Below are positions 1 through 5,500 of a stretch of 5,500 nt of DNA, one piece after another. The first letter of the stretch is position 1. Every line of letters begins with the position of its first letter. The stretch lies in assembly GCA_014383605.1 (NCBI GenBank), contig JACNHM010000545.1:1-5500 (forward strand), read 5' to 3'. A program made the position numbers and the translations under genes. The stretch is from Chloroflexota bacterium. GTDB taxonomy: Bacteria; Chloroflexota; Anaerolineae; UBA3071. Under the pieces are notes generated by a model. That model saw nothing but the letters and a program-made list of their open reading frames with translations, was not told the origin of the DNA and ran no database searches.

Positions 1-574
1 CGTATTCTCGCAGGATCAGTTCGTCGAGGGAGCGCTTGGGCACGTGGTGCACGCCGTCGGCATCGCGGTAGTACTTGGTGTCGCCGTCGGGGCCGACTGC
101 TTCGAGCACCACTGTCTCCTTGGGCTTGCCCAGCGCCAATATGAGCAGGATCTCGTACTGCTCTGGGATGTCCAGCACCTGCCGGAGTCCGCCTCGGTCA
201 ATCGAGCCGATCATGCAGCCGCCCAGGCCGCGCTCCGTTGCACCGAGCATGATGGATTGAGCGGCGATGCCGTGATCGCAGCCGAAGGACTTGCGGATAT
301 GCGTATCGCCCAGGATGACGATGTAGGCTGTCGGACGCTCGCCCTCGGCCGGGCCGGGCCAATCCTTCAGAAAGCCCGCCCAGCGCGTGTGTGGGAAAAT
401 GCGGGCGTTGGTCTCCGGCTCACAACTGAGGATGTACTTGAGCGGCTGCAAGTTCGAGCCTGTGGCCGAGAGCCGCGCCAGGTTCACCAGCGCGCGCAGC
501 GTCTCAATGTCCACCGCGACATCCTGGTGAAAACGGCGGTAACTGCGATTCTTACGAACGAGATCTTTGAGCAT
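1..574 (-). CDS. Nitroreductase family protein (C-terminus cut by window edge)
   Basis: Predicted FMN-dependent oxidoreductase of the nitroreductase superfamily, cytosolic. Members use NAD(P)H to reduce nitro compounds, quinones or flavins; the substrate here cannot be told. The frame is open from ATG at 574 to the left edge, 191 residues. Visible family hallmarks are an N-terminal RKNRSYRRF (residues 8-15), whose basic residues usually contact the FMN phosphate; SATGSNLQPLKY (36-47), the usual flavin-binding Ser/Asn/Gln-Pro segment; GLGGCMIGSID (116-126), the glycine-rich FMN loop; and LALGKPKE (146-153), the conserved strand and turn near the end. Small members are roughly 190-200 residues, so only a few residues are probably missing. 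The start is supported by AGGAG six bases upstream. It lies downstream of the glycosidase-like gene on the same strand, separated by a strong hairpin. I am confident of the family and have no basis for a specific substrate. Confidence 0.9.
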   Translation of the reverse strand, partial: MLKDLVRKNRSYRRFHQDVAVDIETLRALVNLARLSATGSNLQPLKYILSCEPETNARIFPHTRWAGFLKDWPGPAEGERPTAYIVILGDTHIRKSFGCDHGIAAQSIMLGATERGLGGCMIGSIDRGGLRQVLDIPEQYEILLILALGKPKETVVLEAVGPDGDTKYYRDADGVHHVPKRSLDELILREY

Positions 575-580
575 GGTTCA

Positions 581-585
581 CTCCT
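581..585 (-). promoter_or_regulatory. Shine-Dalgarno of the nitroreductase gene
   Basis: On the minus strand this reads AGGAG, with six bases (TGAACC) before the ATG at 574. It fixes the nitroreductase start and shows that the gene has its own initiation site after the hairpin. No convincing -10/-35 pair is visible between the hairpin and this site, so the gene may depend on read-through from upstream. Confidence 0.75.
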
Positions 586-596
586 GTGGTTTGTTT

Positions 597-634
597 AGAC
601 CCTTCGGGTTTTCAGAAACCCGAAGGGTCTTTTT
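597..634 (+). terminator. Perfect 15-bp hairpin with T-tract on the plus strand
   Basis: Arms 597-611 and 616-630 are exact reverse complements (AGACCCTTCGGGTTT and AAACCCGAAGGGTCT) around a TCAG loop. On the plus strand the right arm runs into TTTTT (630-634), the form of an intrinsic terminator. The flanking genes, however, are both on the minus strand. In that direction the hairpin is preceded by A residues and followed by AAACAAACC, with no U-tract. It starts directly after the TGA of the glycosidase-like gene (636-634) and ends shortly before the nitroreductase Shine-Dalgarno. It could stop antisense transcription, act as an imperfect terminator or mRNA 3'-end stabiliser for the minus-strand transcript, or be a copy of a dispersed palindromic repeat. 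The hairpin is seen directly; its role is inferred. Confidence 0.7.
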
Positions 635-3384
635 CACTTCATCGCCAGAGGGAGAAAAATGCGGCACAATGGCAGCCTGGCGGAGCCGACGCTCACCTCG
701 TCCACGTAGACCAGGGTGGGATTCTGGGCCGAGGATTGCCAGACGTTGAAGTAGAGGTCGAAGGCATGGCTCTGCCAGGAGCTCAGATCGAAAGAGAGCT
801 GTCGCCAGCCATCGGTGTTCTGCCATTCATCCCCCGGCTGGATGGGGTAGGCGACTTCATCCCCCTCGATAATGATCGCCTCGAACCAATCGGATCCCTG
901 GACCGTCTCCTCGGTGACTAGGCGGTAGACGAAGGAGAGATGCGGAGAGGTCGTGTCGCTGGGGATGTTAATGCTCTGGTGGAGAGTGGAATTGCCGCCC
1001 CCGCCCAGCTCCGGCTGGCCCACGAAGTCCTTCCCCAGGACGAGAGCCTGCTGCCCGTCGAAGGATTCCCCGCTGATCTGAGGAGCGGTGCTGCCGCCGG
1101 GCATCCAGTTCTCCAGCCCGGCCTCGAAGTCGCCATCGAGAACGAGGTTGACGAGGGGCGGGAGGTTCAGGTCGAAGTCCAGGACGCTCAACTCGCTGAG
1201 GACGAGCCGTCGGGGAGCCGGCCACTGTCCGTAACCAGGCGCGCTGGCGGTCACGGTGTAGGTCGCCGGGGACAAACCCTCCACGCGCCAGAGGCCCTCT
1301 TCATCGGTGATAGCCGTGTAAGTTGCGCTCTCCTCGCTGGTCAGCGCCACCTGCGCTCCGGCCACGGGCTGGGTAGTGTTGTCGGTCACCCGCCCGCCGG
1401 CCATAGCTCCCTCCGCGATGGTGGTCTGGGCCTGGGGTTCGCTCGGCTCAGGCTCCACGTTGCCGGCCCTGTCCCTGGCTCGGGCGGCGAAGCCGTAGGT
1501 GGAATCCACCGTGCCTGTGAAGGGAGCACTGACAGCCAGGGTCTCGGTGATCCAGGTCGTAAGCGGTCCCCCGTCAACGTTGTAGAAGACGTCGAAACTG
1601 GCGATGCCGGAGCCCCAATCCTGTCCCCCCCAGCGTACCACGAAAGCCGGAACACTGGCCAACGGGAGCGGTTCCACGCTGGAGGTGGGCGACAGCGTAT
1701 CGCGCTCCACCAGCAGGTAAGGTCGTCCGCCGATGTAGTAGTTGCTATCGCCAGGTATACCCGAGTTCCGGTTGGTAGCCGGAGGGAGCGTCAGAGTGTA
1801 AATGCCGTCGGTGGGCGTGATCGTCAGTGTGCGGCTGATGCCGGTGGTGCCCAATGGAGATGAGGTTGGCTCGATCCAGTGGAGCTGCCCTGTATCACCG
1901 GTGGCCTTGATCGTCGCCGTGACGGCGACACCGCCGGTGGCCCAGAGCGCCAGCACTCGCGAGCTGTCGTCGGCCCGGTAGAAGGCCACCCGATCTTGCC
2001 CGCTGCCTTTGGTCCGCCAGAGGGGGGTCAAATCACGGAACTGCTCGGCAGCCAGTTGATAGGCGGCGTAGGATGGGCGGTGCTTGCCCTGAGCTGGACT
2101 GCAGACGTGTGGCGTGAAGTTCTGCCGCAGGCCAAAGGCGTCCGCGCCGGGAACATTGCCACAGTCGTCGTGAAGCATGAAGTGATAATATCGCTCCACG
2201 CCCTGGTAAAAGGCCAGCGCCGCGTTCTGGATCACATAGGCGGCCTGCTCTTCCATCGTGCCACGATAAGGGCTGTCAGGGGGGACGCCGCCGTCAAATT
2301 CCGTGGCTGGGAAGTCATCCCACACAGGCACGCCGCTTTCGGTGATCCAGATGGGCACGTCGGACAGGCCATTGGCGCTCAACGTGCTGCGGGCGCGCCA
2401 CAGCCAGTATTCCGTGCCATAAATGCTCCAGTAGTAATGAAACGAAAAGACGTCGAAATACGCCTTGGCCGGATCGCCACCCGTCTGCGCCAGCAAATCG
2501 GACAGCCAGTTTTGCTTCTCAAAAAAGGCCAACCCGCCGAGGATGACCGTCGCTTCGGGATCGGCCGCCTGGATGGCCTGATAACCCACCTCCAGCAGAC
2601 GATAATACTCTTCCACCGTGCCGCTCCAGAACTGGTCCAGGTCTGGCTCGTTCCAGATCTCCCAGTAGCGAACGCCTATATCATCGCCCCAGCCCTGATC
2701 CTGGGCCAAATCGCCGCCTGGCTTGTAGCGCTGCACAGTGTTAGAGACAAAATCGGCCCAGGAGTTGGCCTGGTTGACGGCTTTGCCTGGGGCGGGGACG
2801 TCGGTCCCGTCGGCAAAGATAGGCTCGAAGAGGCCGATGGGCGGCGACGCAGCGGTGCTCGTCTCGCCCTGTTGTGGCCTGATCCGCCCCGGCGATGGAA
2901 AGACCTTGTCCTGCACGCGGGGCGGCGGGACGTCAGCAGAGCCGCCGGTGGCTCGCTGGTCGGGCGTGCCCAGCAGGATGGCGATGGGCGAGAGACCGTG
3001 CTCAATCTCCTGGATCACCAGCGTGTCGTAGTCGTGAGGGATGGCAGTGTCGTGGAAACCCACGTAGCCGCCCTGGTCCACCCACTGCCAATAGAGGGGC
3101 CAGCGATCCCACCGCGCGCCGGCCTCCAGTGCGCCAGCGTACCGCGCCTCATCGGCCAGGTTCTCAGCCGCGCTGACGAAGCAGAGGCCAAAGACCTCGT
3201 CAGTTGCCACGCGCTGGGCAGAAGCAAGGCGTACGAAGGGTTCAGGATGCTTCCACTCGCCGCCCTGAGCAAGCGCGCGGTAGTCAACCGAGACAGGCTG
3301 GGAGGCGAAAGATCGCATCGCCGCTCCCCAGGCCGCCACCGCCAAGATTAGGATGATTGCTGAGATAATGGCTTTGCGCAACAT
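634..3384 (-). CDS. Exported multidomain glycoside hydrolase-like protein (clan GH-A fold)
   Basis: A 916-residue secreted or surface protein, probably acting on a polysaccharide or glycoside outside the membrane. Residues 1-28 form a signal peptide or anchor: basic MLRK, hydrophobic stretch 5-22, then a possible cut after SFA. Residues about 60-450 form a TIM barrel resembling GH39/GH5-type clan GH-A enzymes. WEIWNEPD (241-248) places E246 as likely acid/base and IWITESG (345-351) places E349 as likely nucleophile; GARWDRW (89-95) and FSFHYY (313-318) match barrel strands. A proline-rich insert occupies about 141-205. A beta-rich segment (about 460-540) follows, then an Ig/FN3-like domain (about 562-656), a carboxypeptidase-regulatory-like domain (about 660-740) and a CBM-like jelly roll starting NLVLDGDFEAGLENW (746-760). 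The protein ends RIFLPLAMK. The start is supported by GAGAGGAG just upstream, nine bases after the preceding ORF's stop. The exact GH family and substrate are not determined; loss of activity cannot be excluded. Confidence 0.85.
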   Translation of the reverse strand: MLRKAIISAIILILAVAAWGAAMRSFASQPVSVDYRALAQGGEWKHPEPFVRLASAQRVATDEVFGLCFVSAAENLADEARYAGALEAGARWDRWPLYWQWVDQGGYVGFHDTAIPHDYDTLVIQEIEHGLSPIAILLGTPDQRATGGSADVPPPRVQDKVFPSPGRIRPQQGETSTAASPPIGLFEPIFADGTDVPAPGKAVNQANSWADFVSNTVQRYKPGGDLAQDQGWGDDIGVRYWEIWNEPDLDQFWSGTVEEYYRLLEVGYQAIQAADPEATVILGGLAFFEKQNWLSDLLAQTGGDPAKAYFDVFSFHYYWSIYGTEYWLWRARSTLSANGLSDVPIWITESGVPVWDDFPATEFDGGVPPDSPYRGTMEEQAAYVIQNAALAFYQGVERYYHFMLHDDCGNVPGADAFGLRQNFTPHVCSPAQGKHRPSYAAYQLAAEQFRDLTPLWRTKGSGQDRVAFYRADDSSRVLALWATGGVAVTATIKATGDTGQLHWIEPTSSPLGTTGISRTLTITPTDGIYTLTLPPATNRNSGIPGDSNYYIGGRPYLLVERDTLSPTSSVEPLPLASVPAFVVRWGGQDWGSGIASFDVFYNVDGGPLTTWITETLAVSAPFTGTVDSTYGFAARARDRAGNVEPEPSEPQAQTTIAEGAMAGGRVTDNTTQPVAGAQVALTSEESATYTAITDEEGLWRVEGLSPATYTVTASAPGYGQWPAPRRLVLSELSVLDFDLNLPPLVNLVLDGDFEAGLENWMPGGSTAPQISGESFDGQQALVLGKDFVGQPELGGGGNSTLHQSINIPSDTTSPHLSFVYRLVTEETVQGSDWFEAIIIEGDEVAYPIQPGDEWQNTDGWRQLSFDLSSWQSHAFDLYFNVWQSSAQNPTLVYVDEVSVGSARLPLCRIFLPLAMK

Positions 3385-3387
3385 GGT

Positions 3388-3395
3388 CTCCTCTC
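3388..3395 (-). promoter_or_regulatory. Shine-Dalgarno of the glycosidase-like gene, abutting the upstream stop
   Basis: On the minus strand the sequence is TGAGAGGAGACC followed by ATG. The GAGAGGAG overlaps the TGA stop (3396-3394) of the 45-codon ORF, and AGGAG sits three bases from the ATG, somewhat close. A ribosome terminating on the small ORF would be positioned over this site, so translational coupling is plausible. Confidence 0.65.
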
Positions 3396-3531
3396 AAGTA
3401 CCTACGCGCCGGGCAGGCAGTATCACCGCCAACGCCGCGCTCCAGAACACAATCGTCGGGCTCCAGCCCAGGAACTCGCCCGCGATGGCTACGGGGGCGA
3501 AGATGAGTAAGACGTTGAAGTATTTGGTCAT
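3394..3531 (-). CDS. 45-residue ORF resembling the N-terminus of a Cax-type Ca2+/H+ antiporter; small membrane protein or remnant
   Basis: ATG at 3531, TGA at 3396-3394. The product has two hydrophobic segments: MTKYFNVLLIFAPVAIAGEF (residues 1-20) and about 24-39 (SPTIVFWSAALAVILP), ending PARRVGT. From memory, Cax-family cation/proton exchangers begin with this pattern: a first helix with FxPIA and EFL, then a short loop with SP before VF..SALA, then a proline and a small/basic turn. A full antiporter is roughly 350-400 residues, so this would be only the first tenth. It has a strong Shine-Dalgarno (GAGGAG, eight-base spacer) and sits tidily between two genes with 12- and 9-nt gaps. That favours translation, whereas the homology favours a truncated relic. 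It is in frame with both neighbours. The Cax resemblance is recalled, not searched. Confidence 0.6.
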   Translation of the reverse strand: MTKYFNVLLIFAPVAIAGEFLGWSPTIVFWSAALAVILPARRVGT

Positions 3532-3539
3532 TGGTTTTT

Positions 3540-3545
3540 CTCCTC
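3540..3545 (-). promoter_or_regulatory. Shine-Dalgarno of the 45-codon ORF, overlapping the receptor stop codon
   Basis: On the minus strand the receptor gene ends TGAGGAGAAAAACCA and then ATG. GAGGAG uses the last two bases of the TGA stop (3546-3544) and lies eight bases from the ATG at 3531. The match and spacing are near ideal. This is the main evidence that the short ORF is translated and coupled to the receptor gene. Confidence 0.7.
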
Positions 3546-5500
3546 AGGCGTTGTCTCGAATCTCAAGTGAGTCCAAGTTCTTCCGCACTGACACCGTGCG
3601 TGGATGATCCTCGCCCAAGAACTCTCGAAATATTTGCAATGCCCGCTCATAATGTACCCGCGCCCCCGCCAAGTCGCCTAGATCGTGCAGCACAGCCCCC
3701 AGGTTGTTGATGTCCGTGGCAACCTCGGGATGGTCAGGGCCGAAGACGGCCTCGTCTATGGCCAACGCCCGCTCAAAAGCCGCCCTCGCTCCCGCCAGAT
3801 CGCCCAGGTCTTTCAGCACACTACCCAGGTTGTTGACCCGAATGGCGACGTTGGGATGGTCAGGACCGAAGATGGCCTCGTCTATGGCCAATGCCCTCTC
3901 AAAAGCCGCCCGCGCTCCCGCCAGGTCACCCAGGGCTTTCAGCACACTTCCCAGGTTGTTGACCCGAATGGCGACGTTGGGATGGTCAGGGCCGAAGACG
4001 GCCTCGTCTATGGCCAACGCCCGCTCAAAAGCCGCCCGCGCTCCGGCGAACTCGGCGCGTCCCCACAAATACGTGCCAACCTGATTCAAAAGGCGCCCCG
4101 TTGCTTCTGAAGCCACCTCCAATGCCTCAGCCTGCCCTGCCGCTGCCAGAGCATGGGGCAGCAGGCGTGCGCACTCGGGCCAAGTCCGCACGTCATCACT
4201 ATCGAACGGGAAGGCGCTATTCACCAGACTCGCAGCAGCCTTGGCCCATGTCCTCCGGGCTTCCTCCGCCAGCCGGTCGCGCGCCACGGCCTGCACCATG
4301 CGGTGAACTGACAAGGCGTCAGCGCCCACCTCGACCAACGAGTAGCAGCGCAGGGCCATCACTGCTTCGTCGAAGGCCAGGGGATCCGCTACGGCGTCAG
4401 CCAGGGGTTGCGGCAAATGCTGTGCTCCTTCGCTCAAGAGCTCGCGGGGGATGTCGTCGGGGGCCAGGAAAGCGCACAGGTTCAGCAGATCCGCCCCAGC
4501 GGGCGACGCCTGCTGCACCTGCTGGAACGAAATCTCCCAGGTGGTGGCGACGGTGTCAGGATAGTCTGTGGATGGGATACCGCGTCGCAAGAGTTCCAAC
4601 CGGTGGTCGTGGAACAGTTTTAGATAATCGGAGAGCGATCTTTCGGTGGCCTCGACATAGGCCCCCGCCTGCTCCAGAGCCAGGGGCAGGTCGCCCAGGG
4701 CCTCCGCCAGCGCGGCCGCGGCCTCCTCGTCGGCCTGCCCCGTCCGTTTCAGCAGAAAGTCCACCGCCTCAGCCCGCTCCATCACCTGCACCGACAGCGG
4801 CCTGGCCACGCCCCGCCAGCTTGGGTGGCGGGAGGTGACCAGCACGTGGCCGGTCGCGCCTCGTGGGAGGTAGTCGCGCACTTCCGCCGGACCGGGCGCG
4901 TTGTCGAACACCAGCAGCCAGCCCGCGTTTTGCCCCAGCCAACGCCGCACGGCCTCGACCACGGCGCGCTGGTCTGGAGCATCTTGCTCTGGTAGTCCCA
5001 GCTTCCCAGCCAAGCCCGCGTAGTCGGCGGCCAGGGTAACTGGCTCTTCCGCCCGCACCCACCACACCACGTCGTACTCCGCCGCGTGGCGGTAGGCGTA
5101 CTCCACGGCCAGTTGCGTCTTGCCCACCCCGCCCAGCCCGCTGATGGCCTGGGTCAGCGCGGCCGGCTGCCCGGACATCAGCGCAGCCCGGAGCTGGGCC
5201 AGCAGGCTCTCCCGCCCGGTGAAGTTCGGGTTGCGGTGATGGGGGATGTTCCAGATGGGGGGCAGGGCTCCGGGGAAACGCGGTCGTTGGGGCACTGATC
5301 GAGGGGTAACACCCGGGAAGCCCGGCGGAACGATCGGTTTGGCGCGTTCGCGGCGCACCCCGGCCAGCAGGGTATCTGTGGCCTCCTGCTCCTCCAGCCC
5401 CACCAAGTCAATGTAGATGATCGCGGGCAACAAGCCCTTCAGTTCGCACTCCCGGACGCGCACCGGCAGCAGCGTGCCCTTCTCGCCCGTCGGGTCCTGG
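3544..5500 (-). CDS. TIR-NB-ARC-TPR protein, bacterial NLR-like STAND ATPase (N-terminus beyond window)
   Basis: Candidate intracellular immune receptor: TPRs sense, the NB-ARC ATPase switches and oligomerises, and TIR is the effector, often an NAD+-cleaving enzyme in bacteria. The frame is open through the right edge (652 codons touched). The GTG at 5463 lies inside the TIR tail, so it is not the start. Numbering from that GTG: the TIR end has DPTGEKGTLLP just before it, then IIYIDLVGL (15-23). A proline-rich linker spans about 42-76. NB-ARC entry is NPNFTGRESLL (78-88), Walker A is GLGGVGKT (109-116), the Walker B-like strand is LLVFDN (183-188), the sensor-like strand is LVTSR (208-212), the GLPL-type motif is GDLPLAL (257-263), and the MHD-like position is VHRMVQ (386-391). 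Four 42-residue kinesin-light-chain-type TPRs occupy 459-626 (pattern ARAAFERALAIDEAVFGPDHP). The catalytic part of TIR is not visible. Role in phage defence is inferred from the architecture. Confidence 0.92.
   Translation of the reverse strand, partial: QDPTGEKGTLLPVRVRECELKGLLPAIIYIDLVGLEEQEATDTLLAGVRRERAKPIVPPGFPGVTPRSVPQRPRFPGALPPIWNIPHHRNPNFTGRESLLAQLRAALMSGQPAALTQAISGLGGVGKTQLAVEYAYRHAAEYDVVWWVRAEEPVTLAADYAGLAGKLGLPEQDAPDQRAVVEAVRRWLGQNAGWLLVFDNAPGPAEVRDYLPRGATGHVLVTSRHPSWRGVARPLSVQVMERAEAVDFLLKRTGQADEEAAAALAEALGDLPLALEQAGAYVEATERSLSDYLKLFHDHRLELLRRGIPSTDYPDTVATTWEISFQQVQQASPAGADLLNLCAFLAPDDIPRELLSEGAQHLPQPLADAVADPLAFDEAVMALRCYSLVEVGADALSVHRMVQAVARDRLAEEARRTWAKAAASLVNSAFPFDSDDVRTWPECARLLPHALAAAGQAEALEVASEATGRLLNQVGTYLWGRAEFAGARAAFERALAIDEAVFGPDHPNVAIRVNNLGSVLKALGDLAGARAAFERALAIDEAIFGPDHPNVAIRVNNLGSVLKDLGDLAGARAAFERALAIDEAVFGPDHPEVATDINNLGAVLHDLGDLAGARVHYERALQIFREFLGEDHPRTVSVRKNLDSLEIRDNA
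3712..4044 (-). repeat. Tandem 126-bp units encoding near-identical TPRs
   Basis: The TPR region (3586-4089) is built of four 126-bp, 42-codon units. Units 3838-3963 and 3712-3837 differ at about 17 of 126 bases by eye. The first 78 bases of 3967-4044 match 3841-3918 with only four differences (at 3865, 3873, 3892 and 3897), including shared synonymous codons. The unit at 3586-3711 and the remainder of the one at 3964-4089 are diverged capping repeats. Such DNA-level identity points to recent duplication or gene conversion of the inner TPRs and makes this a site where copy number could change by recombination. Confidence 0.85.

Noticed and set aside
44..598. Plus-strand 184-codon open frame.
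   Set aside because: It is antisense to the nitroreductase, whose flavin-binding motifs and Shine-Dalgarno support the minus-strand reading.
575..633. A dedicated minus-strand promoter for the nitroreductase.
   Set aside because: Most of the interval is taken by the hairpin and the Shine-Dalgarno, and no convincing -35/-10 pair was found.
1879..3351. Long plus-strand open frame of 490 codons, with a further 307-codon frame at 940-1863.
   Set aside because: Both lie wholly antisense to the glycosidase-like gene, which has clear domains and catalytic motifs. The antisense translations show no recognisable domain and are typical of GC-rich shadow frames.
3685..4110. Plus-strand 141-codon frame with a repetitive product, and the possibility of a CRISPR-like or satellite repeat.
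   Set aside because: The periodicity is exactly 126 bases, in phase with the minus-strand 42-residue TPRs. There are no short direct repeats with unique spacers, so this is the antisense image of the TPR array.
4101..4838. Plus-strand 245-codon Pro/Arg-rich frame.
   Set aside because: It is antisense to the NB-ARC region. Its skewed composition reflects GC-rich complement codons, and it has no domain signal.
5461..5463. GTG as the start of the receptor gene.
   Set aside because: The frame is open to the window edge, and the codons upstream of the GTG (DPTGEKGTLLP) continue a typical TIR-domain tail, so the true start lies outside the window.

Overview
The window is GC-rich and read almost entirely from the minus strand. 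It looks like chromosomal DNA from a Chloroflexota bacterium (Anaerolineae/Caldilineae-like), probably environmental. That assignment is an inference. It rests on the TIR-NB-ARC-TPR receptor architecture, the style of the Ig-like and CBM-like modules in the secreted glycosidase-like protein, and its C-terminal IFLPLAMK tail, which resembles tails I recall from exported Chloroflexota proteins. No rRNA, tRNA, CRISPR array, insertion sequence or phage gene is visible.

Layout, in the direction of transcription (right to left). (1) 5500-3544: most of a TIR-NB-ARC-TPR protein, a bacterial NLR-like STAND ATPase. Only the tail of its TIR domain is inside the window, and the gene continues past the right edge. 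(2) 3531-3394: a 45-codon ORF with a good ribosome binding site. Its product resembles the first two membrane helices of a Cax-type Ca2+/H+ antiporter. It is either a truncated remnant or a genuine small membrane protein. (3) 3384-634: a 916-residue exported protein with a TIM-barrel glycoside hydrolase-like domain, an Ig-like domain, a carboxypeptidase-regulatory-like domain and a CBM-like domain. (4) 634-597: a perfect 15-bp hairpin. (5) 574-1: a nitroreductase-family flavoprotein that runs off the left edge just short of its expected end.

The first three ORFs are tightly packed, with gaps of 12 and 9 nt. Each downstream Shine-Dalgarno lies at or next to the preceding stop codon, so they look co-transcribed and possibly translationally coupled. 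All three are also in the same reading frame, separated only by single TGA stops. The nitroreductase has its own Shine-Dalgarno after the hairpin and may be a separate or attenuated unit.

The most interesting part is the candidate immune receptor. Its TPR array is encoded by nearly identical 126-bp units, which suggests recent unit duplication. It is followed by the tiny membrane ORF. How a secreted polysaccharide-active protein relates to the receptor is not evident from the sequence, and the neighbours may be together by chance.
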